NCBI GenBank assembly: GCA_050184295.1
Contig: JBFXAM010000175.1
Location: forward strand, 1 to 6,476
Direction: 5' to 3'
From: JBFXAM01 sp050184295
GTDB taxonomy: Bacteria; Planctomycetota; Phycisphaerae; UBA1845; Fen-1342
Length of the DNA: 6,476 bases
A program made the position numbers and the translations under genes. The notes under the pieces are model-generated. The model was not told where the DNA came from and made no database searches. It worked only from the letters and a program-made list of their open reading frames with translations. Numbering within the stretch: position 1 is the first letter of the stretch; every line of letters begins with the position of its first letter. Positions 4,966 through 6,476 of the stretch are shown here, in pieces.

Positions 4966-5790
4966 ATGCTCGTGCGGGTCCATCGCAACGACGAACACTG
5001 GCTCGCGATCGTGATCGAAGCCGTTCGCAGTGTCGGCTGTGCGGTGGTCGAAGGCGTGCTCGACGCCGGTTTTGTCGAGGAAACCCGCGCCGCGCTGTAT
5101 CGCGTCCGCGACCGGATCCACGCCGAGGTCGGCCGCGACAAGCTCGAACGTGCCGGCGAGCTCGGTGTGATGCGCCTGATGCTGAAGTACGAGCCGCACT
5201 TCTTCCGGCTGCTCGAAGTGCCCGAGGTGCTCGCGGTCGTCGACCCGACCGTCTCCGAGACCGCGGTGCTCCATCTCCAGAACGGATTCATCCTGCCGTC
5301 CTTTCCGAAGGGGCAGGTTCCCGCTGTTTTTCAGAATAAGTTTCACATGGACTTTCCGCGCGTGTTGCCCGGGCCGCTCTTCTCGATCAACACGCTCTTT
5401 GCGATCGACGCATTCAGCGTCGAGAACGGCGGCACGCTCGTGTGTCCCGGCACGCACCAGAAGTCGCCGCGCCCCGCGGAGGAGTTCCTGAAGCGCGTCG
5501 CGACGCCGGTCGAGTGTCCCGCGGGTTCGATGCTCGTGTTTGACTCGACCTGCTGGCACGCGGCGGGGGCGAACGTGTCGGGGCGTGACCGGCTCGGGAT
5601 CAACCAGCAGTTCACCCGCTCGTATCTCAAGCAGCAAATGGACTACTGCCGGGCGCTCGGCCCAGAGCTCATCCAGCAGCAGAAGCCGCGCACCCAGCAA
5701 CTGCTCGGCTGGTACACCCGTGTGCCGACCAGTCTCGACGAGTACTACCGGCCGGCCGAGGAGCGGCTCTACCGCGGCGGACAGGGATGA
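4966..5790 (+). CDS. Phytanoyl-CoA dioxygenase (PhyH)-family Fe(II)/2-oxoglutarate oxygenase
   Basis: The 274-residue cytoplasmic enzyme has the typical length of bacterial PhyH-family proteins. The iron-binding facial triad is visible: His127-x-Asp129 in FHMDF and His198 in CWHAAGAN. Arg209, eleven residues after the second His in RDRLGINQQF, is placed to bind the 2-oxoglutarate carboxylate. Other family hallmarks are ENGGTLVCPGTHQKSPRP, PAGSMLVFDSTCWH, and an N-terminal helix followed by GCAVVEGVLD. Such enzymes couple oxidative decarboxylation of 2-oxoglutarate to hydroxylation of a substrate. Bacterial members act on ectoine, lipids, glycans or natural-product intermediates, so the human phytanoyl-CoA reaction should not be assumed. 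The stop codon overlaps the start of a methyltransferase gene (ATGA), which points to a joint pathway. All catalytic residues are intact. Substrate unknown. Confidence 0.9.
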   Translation: MLVRVHRNDEHWLAIVIEAVRSVGCAVVEGVLDAGFVEETRAALYRVRDRIHAEVGRDKLERAGELGVMRLMLKYEPHFFRLLEVPEVLAVVDPTVSETAVLHLQNGFILPSFPKGQVPAVFQNKFHMDFPRVLPGPLFSINTLFAIDAFSVENGGTLVCPGTHQKSPRPAEEFLKRVATPVECPAGSMLVFDSTCWHAAGANVSGRDRLGINQQFTRSYLKQQMDYCRALGPELIQQQKPRTQQLLGWYTRVPTSLDEYYRPAEERLYRGGQG

Positions 5791-6476
5791 GCGCAGCCGG
5801 GAACACGGAAGCGGGAGCGGGCAGCAGGGGAGTGGTCCGGCGCGCGCCGCTGAGCACGAGCGGGCCCGCTGTGGGCCCGGCAATCGCGGCCGGCGCGATC
5901 GAGAGCGACGTCGCCGCGTATTACTCGGCGAAGCTGCGCGCGCACGGCCCGACGGCGCGCGGCGTCGACTGGAACGGCGAGGCGTCGCAGGAACTGCGGT
6001 TTGCCCAGCTCTTGCGGATCGTCGACGAGAGCGCTGCGACACAGGCCGCGACCGAGCGCGCCACACTGCTCGACTTTGGCTGCGGCTACGGGGCGCTATT
6101 CGACACGCTGCGGCAAGGCGACATGCGTCTGCGGTATGTCGGCTATGACATCTCGGAAACGATGATCGATGCGGCCCGGCGGCGCTTTGCGGACGCGGCG
6201 GGTTGCGCGTTCACGAGTTCCCTCGCGGGGCTCGCGCCCGCGGACTACACCGTCGCCAGCGGGGTGTTCAACGTGCGGCTGTCGCACGACAACGCGAATT
6301 GGAGCGCGTACGTCGAGCAGACGATCGCACAGTTCGCCGCGCTCAGCCGCCGAGGCTTCGCGTTCAATGTGCTCACGAGCTACGCCGACGAGGATCGCAA
6401 GCGTCCGGATCTCTATTACGCGGACCCGTGCTTCTGGTTTGATCACTGCAAGCGGCGCTATTCGCGGCGGGTGGCG
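5787..6476 (+). CDS. Class I SAM-dependent methyltransferase (C-terminus cut by window edge)
   Basis: From the ATG at 5787 the frame is open for 230 codons to the last base. SAM-binding motif I is LLDFGCGYGAL at 94-104. The second strand is YVGYDIS at 117-123, with Asp121 placed to bind the ribose hydroxyls. GVFNVRL at 159-165, RRGFAFNVLTSYADED at 188-203 and LYYADPCFWFDHCKRRYSRR at 209-228 match a methyltransferase family often found in polysaccharide and surface-glycan gene clusters, from which I also recall an N-terminal YYSAKLRAHG...GVDWNGEASQ block (46-68 here). Family members usually end about 20-25 residues after this point, so only a short tail is missing. The first 35-40 residues (Ala/Gly/Ser-rich) precede the conserved part, and a GTG at 5832 or 5871 is a possible later start. 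The ATGA overlap with the oxygenase favours 5787 through translational coupling, although its own ribosome-binding site is weak. The methyl acceptor is unknown. Confidence 0.88.
   Translation, partial: MSAAGNTEAGAGSRGVVRRAPLSTSGPAVGPAIAAGAIESDVAAYYSAKLRAHGPTARGVDWNGEASQELRFAQLLRIVDESAATQAATERATLLDFGCGYGALFDTLRQGDMRLRYVGYDISETMIDAARRRFADAAGCAFTSSLAGLAPADYTVASGVFNVRLSHDNANWSAYVEQTIAQFAALSRRGFAFNVLTSYADEDRKRPDLYYADPCFWFDHCKRRYSRRVA

Noticed and set aside
4876..6066. Minus-strand open frame (396 codons) opposite the oxygenase and methyltransferase
   Set aside because: It spans two recognised plus-strand genes, has no motif and has Arg-rich shadow composition.

Overview
The window is GC-rich, densely coding bacterial DNA, most likely from a planctomycete of the Phycisphaerae type. 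Three things suggest this: a lipoprotein signal followed by an Asn/Gly/Asp-rich linker, a start-of-gene fragment that resembles planctomycete ECF sigma factors, and high-GC codon use throughout. This placement is inference from sequence style; no rRNA or other marker gene is present.

Layout: the first 93 bases hold the beginning of a minus-strand gene, probably an ECF-type RNA polymerase sigma factor, that runs off the left edge. A roughly 490-base divergent intergenic region follows. It carries inverted repeats, one doubtful 39-codon ORF and a candidate promoter. Next is a large plus-strand gene (586-3033) for a lipid-anchored YVTN beta-propeller fused to a di-heme cytochrome c peroxidase/MauG-like domain. 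Its transcription probably ends at a long 18-bp hairpin with a T-tract (3173-3214). An AbgT-family transporter (3311-4894) follows with its own ribosome-binding site and a candidate promoter. After a 71-base gap comes a phytanoyl-CoA dioxygenase-like Fe(II)/2-oxoglutarate oxygenase (4966-5790). It overlaps by ATGA a class I SAM-dependent methyltransferase (5787 to the right edge) that is cut off by the window end.

How the genes work together: the cytochrome lipoprotein and the transporter look like independent transcription units. The oxygenase and methyltransferase look translationally coupled and probably act on one pathway, such as tailoring of a surface glycan or a small molecule. The substrate cannot be read from the sequence. 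A similar motif, roughly TA(R)CATTNCSGCCG, lies 50-78 bases upstream of the start codons of the cytochrome, transporter and oxygenase genes and may be a shared promoter element. I found no mobile element, CRISPR array, tRNA or rRNA. The window looks mostly like ordinary chromosome; the most distinctive items are the propeller-cytochrome fusion, the oxygenase-methyltransferase pair and the recurring upstream motif.
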